From Klebsiella pneumoniae (GTDB lineage Bacteria > Pseudomonadota > Gammaproteobacteria > Pseudomonadales > CAMAPQ01): a DNA stretch of 36,733 bases. Below are positions 20,394-28,566 of this stretch, piece by piece (the first letter of the stretch is position 1; every line of letters begins with the position of its first letter). The DNA lies in assembly GCA_945860125.1 (NCBI GenBank), contig CAMAPQ010000020.1, forward strand, positions 1-36,733, in the 5' to 3' direction. The notes under the pieces are model-generated. The model did not search any database. It was not told the origin of the DNA and saw only the letters and a list, made by a program, of their open reading frames with translations. A program made the position numbers and the translations under genes.

Positions 20394-21650
20394 TTAGTTT
20401 TGATAAACAGGAAACCGCTCGCACAGCTTGATCGATTTTTCTTTCACCTGACTGATTACCGCAGGATTGTTAATATCATCCAAAATATCGCAAATCCAGT
20501 GTGCAAGCGCAGAAACTTCAACCTCTTTAAAACCACGACGCGTAACCGCTGGCGTCCCTATGCGTAAACCGCTTGTCACAAAAGCAGAGCGGGGATCTTT
20601 AGGGACTGCATTTTTATTGACCGTAATATTTGCCTGACCCAACGCAAAATCAGCCTCTTTTCCAGTCACTTCTTTGCCAATTAAACTAACAAGAAAAAGA
20701 TGATTATCCGTGCCGCCTGATACAACGCTGTAACCTCTTTCCTGAATAACAGCCGCCATGGCACGCGCATTTGCAACAACTTGTTTTTGGTAGTTTTTAA
20801 ATTCGTCACTCATCGCCTCTTTGAAGCAAATCGCTTTTGCTGCAATCACATGCATTAAGGGGCCGCCCTGACCACCTGGAAAAACAGCAGAATTTAATTT
20901 CTTTTCAAGATCAGGATTGCTTTTCGCAAGAATAATTCCGCCTCTTGGACCTGCAAGCGTCTTATGTGTGGTGGAGGTCGTTACATCTGCAATTTGGCAA
21001 GGATTAGGATAAAGACCCGCTGCGATCAACCCCGCTACATGCGCCATATCGACAACAAAATATGCGCCCACTTCATCTGCAATTTCACGAAAAATAGACC
21101 AGTCAATCACGCGAGAATAAGCAGAAAAACCAGCCATAATCATTTTTGGTTTATGCTCTCTTGCTAACGCTCTTACCTCATCATAATCAATACAACCTGT
21201 TTCTTCATTCAAACCATACTGTACTGAATGATAAATTTTTCCCGAAAAATTAACTTTGGCGCCATGCGTTAAATGCCCGCCATCCGCAAGACTCATTCCC
21301 AACACAACATCACCCGGATTTAACAGCGCCATATAAACAGCTGAATTTGCTTGTGATCCAGAATGAGGTTGCACATTAGCGTAATCTGCGCCAAATAAAG
21401 CCTTTGCACGCTCTATCGCCAAAGACTCAACAATATCAACATGCTCACAACCACCATAATATCTTTTCCCAGGATAGCCTTCGGCATACTTATTAGTAAG
21501 CACGGAGCCTTGCGCTTCCATCACACGAGGTGATGCGTAATTTTCCGAAGCGATTAGTTCGATGTGATGCTCTTGGCGCATTTCTTCTGCCAAAATAGCA
21601 TTTGCAATTTCATCATCAAAACCAGAAATAGACATTTCATTCTTAGACAT
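20394..21650 (-). CDS. glyA: Serine hydroxymethyltransferase
   Basis: PLP enzyme that converts serine and tetrahydrofolate to glycine and methylene-THF, the main one-carbon source. I use ATG 21648-21650, giving 418 residues, because its start [15 protein letters not shown] then aligns without gaps to the E. coli start up to [10 protein letters not shown]. An in-frame GTG at 21666 and another ATG at 21656 are possible, and no site has a strong Shine-Dalgarno. The PLP lysine is in TTTHK-type context, here [14 protein letters not shown]. It is the first gene of the glyA-nrdR-rib set and divergent from ilvD. Confidence 0.96.
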   Translation of the reverse strand: MSKNEMSISGFDDEIANAILAEEMRQEHHIELIASENYASPRVMEAQGSVLTNKYAEGYPGKRYYGGCEHVDIVESLAIERAKALFGADYANVQPHSGSQANSAVYMALLNPGDVVLGMSLADGGHLTHGAKVNFSGKIYHSVQYGLNEETGCIDYDEVRALAREHKPKMIMAGFSAYSRVIDWSIFREIADEVGAYFVVDMAHVAGLIAAGLYPNPCQIADVTTSTTHKTLAGPRGGIILAKSNPDLEKKLNSAVFPGGQGGPLMHVIAAKAICFKEAMSDEFKNYQKQVVANARAMAAVIQERGYSVVSGGTDNHLFLVSLIGKEVTGKEADFALGQANITVNKNAVPKDPRSAFVTSGLRIGTPAVTRRGFKEVEVSALAHWICDILDDINNPAVISQVKEKSIKLCERFPVYQN

Positions 21651-21688
21651 CACCATAAAATTTTGCACCCATCTGAATTGTTAAGCAG

Positions 21689-21716
21689 TTGAATCATGTG
21701 CGGGAGAGTGTACACT
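21689..21716 (+). promoter_or_regulatory. Possible promoter of ilvD
   Basis: TTGAAT (21689-21694) and TACACT (21711-21716) are 16 bases apart, each matching 4 of 6 consensus bases. The start of transcription near 21723 would leave a leader of about 36 bases before the chosen ilvD ATG. The earlier in-frame ATG at 21696 would lie inside the promoter, which supports the later start. The TACACT is part of the palindrome GTGTACAC. Confidence 0.4.
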
Positions 21717-21758
21717 AAACCTTCAATTTTCTCATCAGCAGCAAGGGCAATTTATCTT

Positions 21759-23465
21759 ATGAGCGAACAGGATTCATCAAGCAAAAACAAAGAAACAAAC
21801 ACACGAAAATATTCTAGCGTTGTTGTAGACGGTATTACTCAAGCGCCGGGACGCGCCATGTTACGCGCCGTTGGCTTTAAAGAAGAAGACTTTCAAAAAA
21901 CCCAAATTGGTATTGCCTCAACCTGGAGCATGGTGACGCCCTGTAACGTTCACATTAACAAGCTTGCTGAAATCTCAGCAAAAGGCGTGGATGATAACGG
22001 CGGAAAAGCGGTTATTTTTAATACGATTACCGTTTCAGATGGCATTGCAAACGGCACTGAAGGCATGAAATATTCGCTGGTTTCACGGGAAGTTATTGCA
22101 GACTCTATTGAAGTGGTTGCAGGCTGCCAAGGTTTTGATGGGCTGATTGCAATTGGCGGCTGCGATAAAAATATGCCCGGTTGTTTAATGGCAATGGCGC
22201 GCTTAAATCGACCTTCAATTTTTGTTTACGGCGGCACGATTCGTCCTGGAAAAAACCATACCGACATTATTTCGGTTTTTGAAGCTGTTGGGAAACACGC
22301 GAAAGGCGAAATATCGTTATTAGACGTAAAGCAAATTGAAGAAACAGCGATACCCGGGCCTGGCTCGTGCGGTGGGATGTACACCGCTAATACCATGGCT
22401 TCTGCAATTGAAGCTTTGGGTATGAGCTTGCCCAATAGCTCAGCGCAGGATGCAATTTCTGACAATAAAAAAATCGACTGCGAAAGCGCAGGAAAAATGG
22501 TACTAACCCTCATCAAAAAAGATATTAAGCCGCGCGACATCATGACACGCCATGCCTTTGAAAATGCGATCACCGTGGTGATTACGCTGGGCGGGTCCAC
22601 TAATGCGGTGTTACATCTTTTAGCACTGGCAAGATCAGTGGATGTTGCGCTATCGCTAGAAGACTTTACCGAAATAGGAAGGCGCGTCCCTGTACTCGCT
22701 GATTTAAGACCCAGCGGTAAATATATGATGTCCGAACTAAACGAAATTGGCGGCATTCAACCACTGATGAAACGCTTACTTGCAGCAGGCTTATTGCATG
22801 GTGAGTGCCTCACCGTAACAGGTAAAACGCTGGCAGAAAACTTAAGTGAAGCGCGTGATTATCCTGCCGAACAAACCATTATTCGGCCGCTAGATAATCC
22901 TATTAAAACAGAAAGTCATTTAGTTATTTTAAAAGGAAATCTTGCACCAAATGGTGCCGTTGCAAAAATCACCGGCAAAGAAGGTCTTGTTTTTTCCGGC
23001 AAAGCACGCGTCTTTTCATCAGAAGAAGAAACGCTAAAATCAATTTTAGATGGCACTGTTGTAAAAGGCGATGTGCTGGTTATTCGTTATGAAGGCCCCA
23101 AAGGCGGACCCGGCATGAGAGAAATGCTAAGCCCTACTTCTGCAATTATGGGAAAAGGTTTAGGGAAGGACGTCGCGCTCATCACGGACGGCCGATTCTC
23201 AGGTGGCAGCCATGGTTTTGTGGTGGGCCACATTACGCCCGAGGCTTTTGATGGCGGCCCCCTTGCGATTGTCGAAAATGGTGACGACATTACCATTGAC
23301 GCTATAAAAGAGAAAATAACACTTCACGTTACTGATGAAATAATTCAGCAGCGATTGAGCAAGTGGAAAAAACCAGCACCGCGTTATACACGTGGCGTGC
23401 TTGCAAAATATGCACGAACGGTTCTATCCGCCTCAGAAGGTGCCGTAACAGATATAATCGAGTAG
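21759..23465 (+). CDS. ilvD: Dihydroxy-acid dehydratase
   Basis: Iron-sulfur dehydratase of valine, leucine and isoleucine synthesis: converts 2,3-dihydroxy acids to 2-keto acids. I use ATG 21759-21761, giving 568 residues beginning [11 protein letters not shown], because the 21 residues added by the earlier ATG are unrelated to the family. Three cluster cysteines are visible: C62 (TPCNVH), C135 (GGCDKNMPG, with the carbamylated-type lysine K137) and C204 ([14 protein letters not shown]). At about 560-570 residues it is the shorter dehydratase type, not the 616-residue E. coli type. Nothing else of the ilv pathway lies beside it. The hepT-like gene starts 10 bases after its stop and may be co-transcribed. 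Confidence 0.96.
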   Translation: MSEQDSSSKNKETNTRKYSSVVVDGITQAPGRAMLRAVGFKEEDFQKTQIGIASTWSMVTPCNVHINKLAEISAKGVDDNGGKAVIFNTITVSDGIANGTEGMKYSLVSREVIADSIEVVAGCQGFDGLIAIGGCDKNMPGCLMAMARLNRPSIFVYGGTIRPGKNHTDIISVFEAVGKHAKGEISLLDVKQIEETAIPGPGSCGGMYTANTMASAIEALGMSLPNSSAQDAISDNKKIDCESAGKMVLTLIKKDIKPRDIMTRHAFENAITVVITLGGSTNAVLHLLALARSVDVALSLEDFTEIGRRVPVLADLRPSGKYMMSELNEIGGIQPLMKRLLAAGLLHGECLTVTGKTLAENLSEARDYPAEQTIIRPLDNPIKTESHLVILKGNLAPNGAVAKITGKEGLVFSGKARVFSSEEETLKSILDGTVVKGDVLVIRYEGPKGGPGMREMLSPTSAIMGKGLGKDVALITDGRFSGGSHGFVVGHITPEAFDGGPLAIVENGDDITIDAIKEKITLHVTDEIIQQRLSKWKKPAPRYTRGVLAKYARTVLSASEGAVTDIIE

Positions 23466-23475
23466 GTATAACCGC

Positions 23476-23889
23476 ATGAGCATCAATGTAGACTTTCTAA
23501 TGCGCTGTGTTGCCACACTAGAAGGTGCTTATGCGGCGTTGCGACAAAAAGAACAAAGCGATATTGCTTACGATATTTACCGTGCAGCATGCGTAAAAGA
23601 ATTTGAAATCATTTTAGAACAAAGCGGTAAATTACTAAAAAAGCGGCTTGCTGAATATTTTGCAACGAACAAAGCCGTAGATAGCTTAATTTTTAAAGAC
23701 CTCTTTCGCCACGCGCTCAAACATTCACTAATTGATACAGAAACTTGTGAGCGCTGGCTGGTTTACCGAGAAAATCGTAACAGTGCCGCTCACGATTATG
23801 GCGAGAAATTTGCCGAAAGCACGCTGCAACTTTTACCAAGTTTTATTACCGATGCAAGAGCGCTTGCCCAGCTTATTGGAAAACACTAA
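23476..23889 (+). CDS. HepT-like HEPN ribonuclease toxin (HI0074 family)
   Basis: 137-residue all-helical protein of the nucleotidyltransferase-substrate-binding/HEPN type. The RX4HXY RNase motif is complete: R101, H106 and Y108 in RNSAAHDYG. In studied HepT/MntA (type VII) pairs this protein is an RNase toxin, and the partner nucleotidyltransferase silences it by adding AMP to the tyrosine of this motif. The gene starts 10 bases after ilvD and its last base is the first base of the next gene's ATG (TAATG), indicating coupled translation with the antitoxin. The older name is nucleotidyltransferase substrate-binding protein. Confidence 0.9.
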   Translation: MSINVDFLMRCVATLEGAYAALRQKEQSDIAYDIYRAACVKEFEIILEQSGKLLKKRLAEYFATNKAVDSLIFKDLFRHALKHSLIDTETCERWLVYRENRNSAAHDYGEKFAESTLQLLPSFITDARALAQLIGKH

Positions 23890-24215
23890 TGAGCAAAGAT
23901 CGACTTCACCTGCGCCCTATCGATAGACAATGCCTATTGAGCCTTATAAACCAGCATCTTCCTGATATTGAGGTATGGGCTTACGGGAGCAGAGTTAAGG
24001 GGAGAAGCCACGAGGGAAGCGATCTTGATTTGGTGCTTCGCAAGCAAAACCTAACCAATATTGAGCCAGATCGGCTTGCCGCCTTTAAAGAAGCACTGCA
24101 AGAATCCGCCATTCCATTCTTAGTCGAAGCGAAAGATTGGGCAACACTGCCCGCAAGTTTTCTTGCTGAAATTGAGAAAGACTATGAAGTGCTCATAACG
24201 CAAACACAGGCTTAA
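23889..24215 (+). CDS. MntA-like minimal nucleotidyltransferase antitoxin
   Basis: 108-residue DNA polymerase beta-type nucleotidyltransferase. The catalytic signature GSX10DXD is exact: G33 S34, D45 and D47 in GSRVKGRSHEGSDLDL. In known pairs this enzyme AMPylates and inactivates the HEPN toxin. It overlaps the toxin gene by one base. Its length is typical for MntA/HI0073-type proteins. Nine bases after its stop begins the inverted-repeat element 24224-24328, which could also end the transcript. Confidence 0.9.
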   Translation: MSKDRLHLRPIDRQCLLSLINQHLPDIEVWAYGSRVKGRSHEGSDLDLVLRKQNLTNIEPDRLAAFKEALQESAIPFLVEAKDWATLPASFLAEIEKDYEVLITQTQA

Positions 24216-24223
24216 TATTAATA

Positions 24224-24328
24224 TTAGGACTTACGCAAAATTGTCCCAGCAAGACGTCGCGATGAAGGCAGTACAAATCGTACGACGAAGCTTGACAACA
24301 AAGCTGGGCAGCTTTGCGTAAGTCCTAA
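24224..24328. mobile_element. MITE-like inverted-repeat element, 105 bp
   Basis: Terminal inverted repeats of 16 perfect bases: TTAGGACTTACGCAAA at 24224-24239 and its complement at 24313-24328. A second pair, CCCAGC (24245-24250) and GCTGGG (24303-24308), lies just inside. The inner part can fold further (CGTCG with CGACG; GTAC with GTAC). If the repeat proper begins at GGAC, both ends are flanked by TA, consistent with a TA target duplication as made by IS630/Tc1-type or some IS5-type transposases. There is no coding capacity. It lies between convergent genes, so it may also serve as a two-way terminator. Confidence 0.7.
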
Positions 24329-24338
24329 ATATAAACAA

Positions 24339-25037
24339 CTAAACACTCGCCCAAATTTGCACTGCTCTCATTGGCGCGCCATTTTCACGGGGCCAAACAT
24401 AAAAACCAGGAAATCTTGATTCAGGCCATTCGTTTTCAAGCCTTAACCAATCAAACTTTTTAAATACATCGAAGTGAACAGGATTCACGTAAGCAATTTT
24501 TATTTTTGCAGGATTTTTCTTCTGCTCTTGCGCAACAATAGTTAAAAACGCTTCTACTGTTTCAGCGCCAAAGGGATTATAAAGAAAAAATCGATCTATA
24601 TTTTCATAGCGACGCGCAGTTGCAGAAACATTATCAATACTTCCCGCGTTTTTGACTGCATTTTTTGACTGCATTTTTTTAACATTAGCTTGTGCAATTT
24701 GCGCAAGTTCTTCGTCAATTTCTACACCAATCACTTCTGCAAAATTCAGCGTCATCGCGGCGCACACCACACGCCCCTTACCACAACCAATATCAGCAAA
24801 AGTGTTTTCAGAAGAAACACCTAAGGCTGCAAGCACAGGAAAAATAACGGTGTACGGTACAGGCTCATAAGATACAGCATCTTTATGAAGAGTATTTCTT
24901 TTAATACCAACGGTACTTATACCCATGCGCCACTCACAGAAAACATCATGCCACTTAGCATAATGATTATATAGCTTCTCTTTAAGGCCTAACCCACGCA
25001 GCGGTTTTAAACAACGCGAAATAATTTGGTTAATCAT
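24339..25037 (-). CDS. Class I SAM-dependent methyltransferase, substrate unknown
   Basis: 232 residues. The SAM-binding motif I is FADIGCGKGRVVCAAM (about 83-98), followed by an acidic strand end GVEIDEEL (motif II). The putative catalytic or substrate loop is FFLYNPFG, a variant of the NPP(F/Y) motif of N-methyltransferases, here with Phe in place of the second Pro. The C-terminal part has no feature I can assign. The N-terminal 55 residues are helical and basic. It could modify a nucleic acid, protein or small molecule; nothing beside it helps. It is convergent with the toxin-antitoxin pair and 62 bases downstream of aroE. A 12-base tandem duplication lies inside it at 24649-24673. Confidence 0.85.
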   Translation of the reverse strand: MINQIISRCLKPLRGLGLKEKLYNHYAKWHDVFCEWRMGISTVGIKRNTLHKDAVSYEPVPYTVIFPVLAALGVSSENTFADIGCGKGRVVCAAMTLNFAEVIGVEIDEELAQIAQANVKKMQSKNAVKNAGSIDNVSATARRYENIDRFFLYNPFGAETVEAFLTIVAQEQKKNPAKIKIAYVNPVHFDVFKKFDWLRLENEWPESRFPGFYVWPRENGAPMRAVQIWASV

Positions 25038-25099
25038 ACTCTTTCTTTTACCTTATTTTAAAAAACCCAAATTTACAGTAAGACCTAACACAGGCAACA

Positions 25100-25933
25100 T
25101 TATAATTTTTTAATCATCTCGATTGCTGGCAATGTCTTCGGCAGAACATTACGCCAAACAAAAAAAGCTTCGGCAGCCTGCTCAACTAACATGCCTAATC
25201 CATCGCATAATTGAACAGCGCCTAATTTTTCAGCCATCTTTAAAAAAGGCGTTTGTTCTTTGCCATAAACAAGATCATAACAAAAGGTATGCGCTGAAAG
25301 CGTTGAGAAAGGAATGGCAATATTTTGATTGCTCACCCCCATAGACGTTCCATTAATTAAAAAATCAACTTTATCTTCGCTAAACATTTGCTCGCACTCA
25401 CGTGAATCAAGCGCAAAAACATTGGGAAAATGAGCAGAAAAATAAGCGGCTAATCCTTGCGCTTTTTCATGCGTACGATTAACCACATAAACGTTTGCAG
25501 GCTGCTTTTCAAGCATTGGTGCAAGAATTCCTCGCACTGCCCCACCAGCACCTAAAATAACAACATTTTTATTCTTAAAATCACAATGATGATTTTGATA
25601 AATATCACGCATAAAACCAACGCCATCGGTATTATCACCCTCTACTTCATTTTGAGCATTTAAATAAAGCGTATTGACTGCTTGTGCTAATTGCGCACGC
25701 TGCGTTACTTTTTTGGCCAAAGCAAAAGCGGTTTCTTTAAAAGGCACTGTAATATTTAAACCCTTCCCGCCTTCAGAAAAAAAAGCACGGACAGCTTGCT
25801 CAAAAAGCCCAGGCTCAATATCGCGCTTATCATATATAATTTCACACGCCACACTTTGAGCAAAAAAATGATGAATTAACGGCGATAAACTCTGTTTCAC
25901 AGGATGCCCAAACACGGCATAATGATCGATCAT
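25100..25933 (-). CDS. aroE: Shikimate dehydrogenase
   Basis: NADPH-dependent reduction of 3-dehydroshikimate to shikimate in aromatic amino-acid and folate precursor synthesis. 277 residues (E. coli 272). The substrate site has S15 and S17 (KQSLSPLIHH), the catalytic pair K66 (NITVPFKE) and D103 (GDNTDG), and the nucleotide-binding loop is GAGGAVRG at about 128-135. The C-terminal GLGMLVEQAAEAF segment is intact. An AAGGAG site lies about 10 bases before the ATG. It stands away from other aro genes and is divergent from the ABC transporter, with repeat copy 1 in between. Confidence 0.96.
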   Translation of the reverse strand: MIDHYAVFGHPVKQSLSPLIHHFFAQSVACEIIYDKRDIEPGLFEQAVRAFFSEGGKGLNITVPFKETAFALAKKVTQRAQLAQAVNTLYLNAQNEVEGDNTDGVGFMRDIYQNHHCDFKNKNVVILGAGGAVRGILAPMLEKQPANVYVVNRTHEKAQGLAAYFSAHFPNVFALDSRECEQMFSEDKVDFLINGTSMGVSNQNIAIPFSTLSAHTFCYDLVYGKEQTPFLKMAEKLGAVQLCDGLGMLVEQAAEAFFVWRNVLPKTLPAIEMIKKL

Positions 25934-26263
25934 ACTTCAAAGTCTCCTTATGCCTAAAACGCCCAAGTAATAATTTTATTCGCAAATTAATGATAAATCG
26001 CAGTGTAACGAATTAGGTTTCAGAACTCTAGACCGTTCGTTATTGGAATCACCGGGGAGGCGGCAAGAGCGTGAACCCCATGAGCATAGATAAACTATGT
26101 GATTGGGGTGAATGAACGCTGCCAACAATGCCGTGGTTTCAAGTACGAACGGTATACCACCGAAATGAGCGCACGTGATGCTTGTGGTGGCATGCTTCAA
26201 TTTTGTAGACTAGGCAACTTGAAGTATTCAGACTCGTAACGACCAAGCCAAGGAGGCATAATT
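25934..26263. other. Gene-free 330-bp region between aroE and the transporter
   Basis: Holds repeat copy 1 (26032-26156), then a CCACC...GGTGG dyad (26157-26161 with 26186-26190), then about 70 bases leading to an AAGGAGG site before the binding-protein gene. Promoters for both divergent genes should lie here, but I see no box pair that I would defend. A minus-strand frame across the repeat is an artefact. Confidence 0.6.
26032..26156 (+). repeat. Dispersed repeat copy 1 (about 125 bp)
   Basis: Nearly identical through its core to copies at 27496-27624 and, inverted, 33196-33337. Its ends form an inverted repeat: ACCGTTCGT (26032-26040) and ACGAACGGT (26145-26153). The core holds a two-tier dyad: ACCCC (26075-26079) with GGGGT (26105-26109), and CATAG (26085-26089) with CTATG (26095-26099) around ATAAA. 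No coding capacity. Confidence 0.88.
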
Positions 26264-27466
26264 ATGCATTTTTCATCAATAGGTTTTCCTAAAAAAATGA
26301 GCGTGCTATTTGTTATTCCATCGCTTTTTTTATTAAGTTTAACCGCTTGCAATAATTCAGAAAAAACACCCGCACAAACAGCAGAGGTTGTACAAATTGA
26401 AACCATTAAAATTGGTGTTGTTGCACCACTCACAGGCCCACAAGCGCATTTGGGCAAAGAATTTAAAGATGGCGCCGAAATGGCTGCTGACGAAATGAAT
26501 ACTAAAATGGCGCAAACGAAGGGGCTTATTGGCGGAAAACAAGTAACGTTTGTGATCGTTGCGGAAGATGATCAGGCAGATCCTAAAACAGCAACACTCG
26601 TCGCACAAAAACTTGCCGACCAAAATGTGAGCGGCGTGGTGGGTCACCTCAATTCTGGCACTTCAATTCCCGCCTCAAGAATCTACGCAGAAGCGGGCAT
26701 TCCTCAAGTATCGCCTTCCGCTACTGCGGTGGCTTATACCTCTCAAGGTTACAACACCACTTTTCGAGTGGTTGCTAACGACTTACAACAAGGCTCTGTT
26801 CTGGGACAGTCTGCTGTCACAAAACTTAATGCGAAAAAAATTGCTGTGATTGATGATCGCACAGCTTATGGGCAAGGGCTTGCTAATCAAGTTGAAAAAT
26901 CTGCTAAAGAAGCCGGCGCAGAAATTGTTGCGCATGAATTTACGACAGATAAATCAACCGACTTCACCGCAATTCTTACTTCAATAAAGGCAAAAAACCC
27001 AGAGGTTATCTTTTTTGGTGGTATGGATACGCAAGCGGCACCCTTGGTAAAACAACTAAAAGCGCTTGGGATAAAAGCGATTTTAGTTGTAGGTGATGGC
27101 GGCCAATCTGCTGAATTTATTCACATAGCAGGCGAAGCGGCTGAAGGCACGGTGGGAAGCTCACCAGGGCTACCAATTGAACAAATGCCAGGCGGCCCTG
27201 CTTTTATAGCTACTTTTACAGAACATTATGGCAAAATTCAAAATTATGCGCCTTATGCTCATGATGCCGCTGCTGTATTAATGGCTGCGATAAAAGAGGC
27301 TGACTCAGCCATGCCTGAGAAATATTTGCCCACTCTACATAAAATCAACTATACCGGTGTAACAGGCAACATCACTTTTGACGAGAAAGGCGACATTAAA
27401 AGCGGCGCAATTACCCTCTACCAAGTAAAAGAGGGGCAATGGCAAGTGCTGGACGTTATACGCTAA
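26264..27466 (+). CDS. livK: Branched-chain amino acid ABC transporter, substrate-binding lipoprotein
   Basis: Periplasmic binding protein (type I fold) that captures the substrate for the importer encoded downstream. 400 residues. The N-terminal hydrophobic segment (12-28) ends in a lipobox, LTAC with Cys29, so it is probably lipid-anchored rather than freely soluble like E. coli LivK. The mature part begins IKIGVVAPLTGPQAHLGKEF, the family hallmark, and includes GHLNSGTSIPAS for ligand contact. AAGGAGG lies 7 bases before the ATG. Leu/Ile/Val is the likely ligand class but other amino acids or amides are possible. It is bracketed by repeat copies 1 and 2, so it is separated from the permease genes by 170 bases. 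Confidence 0.93.
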   Translation: MHFSSIGFPKKMSVLFVIPSLFLLSLTACNNSEKTPAQTAEVVQIETIKIGVVAPLTGPQAHLGKEFKDGAEMAADEMNTKMAQTKGLIGGKQVTFVIVAEDDQADPKTATLVAQKLADQNVSGVVGHLNSGTSIPASRIYAEAGIPQVSPSATAVAYTSQGYNTTFRVVANDLQQGSVLGQSAVTKLNAKKIAVIDDRTAYGQGLANQVEKSAKEAGAEIVAHEFTTDKSTDFTAILTSIKAKNPEVIFFGGMDTQAAPLVKQLKALGIKAILVVGDGGQSAEFIHIAGEAAEGTVGSSPGLPIEQMPGGPAFIATFTEHYGKIQNYAPYAHDAAAVLMAAIKEADSAMPEKYLPTLHKINYTGVTGNITFDEKGDIKSGAITLYQVKEGQWQVLDVIR

Positions 27467-27495
27467 AACACCGAACAACCTAACTAACAACCTAA

Positions 27496-27624
27496 CTATA
27501 CCCAAAGTAATTGGAATCACGGTGAGGCGGCAAGAGAGAGAACCCCATGAGCATAGATAAACTATGTGATTGGGGTGAACGAGCACAGCCAACAATGCCG
27601 TGTTTTCAAGTACGAAGGGTATAG
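27496..27624 (+). repeat. Dispersed repeat copy 2 (129 bp) inside the transporter operon
   Basis: Ends are CTATACCC (27496-27503) and GGGTATAG (27617-27624), an 8-base perfect inverted repeat. The core, about 40 bases centred near 27562, is identical to copy 1, including the ACCCC/GGGGT and CATAG/CTATG dyad. The last three bases (TAG, 27622-27624) are an in-frame stop for the permease frame, which restarts at TTG 12 bases later. Same orientation as copy 1. Confidence 0.88.
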
Positions 27625-27636
27625 GGCGAGCATGTA

Positions 27637-28566
27637 TTGGAAACCTTTTTACAGCAACTGATTAACGGCCTAGTGCTTGGCAGCGTGTATGCGCTTGTTG
27701 CGCTCGGCTATACCATGGTTTATGGCATTCTTGGCTTAATCAATTTTGCGCACGGCGATATTGTGATGATTGGCGCTATGGTTGCTACCGCTGTGGTTGC
27801 TGCAATACTAGGCTTTGAACCAAATCTGCCTCATTTAATGACTTTATTCATCGGTGTTTTTGCCGGCATTATTGCGTGCATGATCACAGGTTTTTTAATT
27901 GAGCGAATTGCCTACCGCCCTTTAAGACACGCCCCTAAACTATCACCACTGATTACCGCAATAGGTGTTTCTATTGTTTTGCAAAATATGGCGATGATCA
28001 TCTGGGGGAAACACTACATTCCCTTCCCTCATGTGATCAATGTTATTCAATATGATTTTTTTAATGCCTCTTTTTCAAACCTTCAAGTTGTAATTGTTTG
28101 TTTATCTGCCCTTACAATGTTTGCACTTTTTTTACTGGTGCAAAAAACAAAGCTGGGCTGCGCGATGAGAGCAACGGCTTCTTCACCAGAAATTGCTCGT
28201 TTAATGGGCGTGAATACCAATAGCATTATCTCTGTGACATTTATTATAGGCTCGGCCTTGGCAGCAATTGCGGGGGTTATGGTGAGTGCTTATTACGGCG
28301 TCATTCACTATTACATGGGTTTTATGCTGGGACTGAAAGCATTTACGGCTGCGGTACTCGGCGGCATTGGTAATATTTTCGGCGCAATGCTCGGCGGACT
28401 GCTGCTGGGCGTCATTGAAAGCATGGCGGCAGGCTATATAGGCCCTTTAACGGGGGGATTTTTAGGCAGTCACTATCAGGACGTTTTTGCGTTTATTGTC
28501 TTAATTACGGTTCTTTTTTTTAGACCTTCAGGCTTACTAGGCGCGCCCGTCAATGAAAAATTATAA
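27637..28566 (+). CDS. livH: Branched-chain amino acid ABC transporter permease LivH
   Basis: Inner-membrane permease pairing with LivM. 309 residues, the usual size, with about eight hydrophobic segments. It starts METFLQQLINGLVLGSVYALVALGYTM, which is exactly the family start, read from a TTG codon at 27637-27639. No ATG or GTG is available in frame, because repeat copy 2 ends in a stop 12 bases upstream. A weak GGGCGAG lies before the TTG. The conserved GAMLGGLLLGVIES segment near the C-terminus is intact. It overlaps livM by 14 bases. Confidence 0.95.
   Translation: METFLQQLINGLVLGSVYALVALGYTMVYGILGLINFAHGDIVMIGAMVATAVVAAILGFEPNLPHLMTLFIGVFAGIIACMITGFLIERIAYRPLRHAPKLSPLITAIGVSIVLQNMAMIIWGKHYIPFPHVINVIQYDFFNASFSNLQVVIVCLSALTMFALFLLVQKTKLGCAMRATASSPEIARLMGVNTNSIISVTFIIGSALAAIAGVMVSAYYGVIHYYMGFMLGLKAFTAAVLGGIGNIFGAMLGGLLLGVIESMAAGYIGPLTGGFLGSHYQDVFAFIVLITVLFFRPSGLLGAPVNEKL

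Noticed and set aside
17921-21650. An FMN riboswitch controlling the riboflavin genes
   Set aside because: The gaps before ribB (30 bases), ribE (21), ribD (51) and nrdR (25) are too short, and no RFN-like conserved segments are seen upstream of glyA within 108 bases.
26157-26190. CCACC...GGTGG dyad as a separate operator before the binding-protein gene
   Set aside because: Only five pairs with a 24-base loop and imperfect inner symmetry; not strong enough to call as a site.
25976-27595. Two minus-strand open frames (25976-26200 and 27335-27595) sharing the peptide HPNHIVYLCSWGS
   Set aside because: The shared peptide is simply repeat copies 1 and 2 translated on the opposite strand. The second frame also runs antisense into the binding-protein gene, so neither looks like a real gene.
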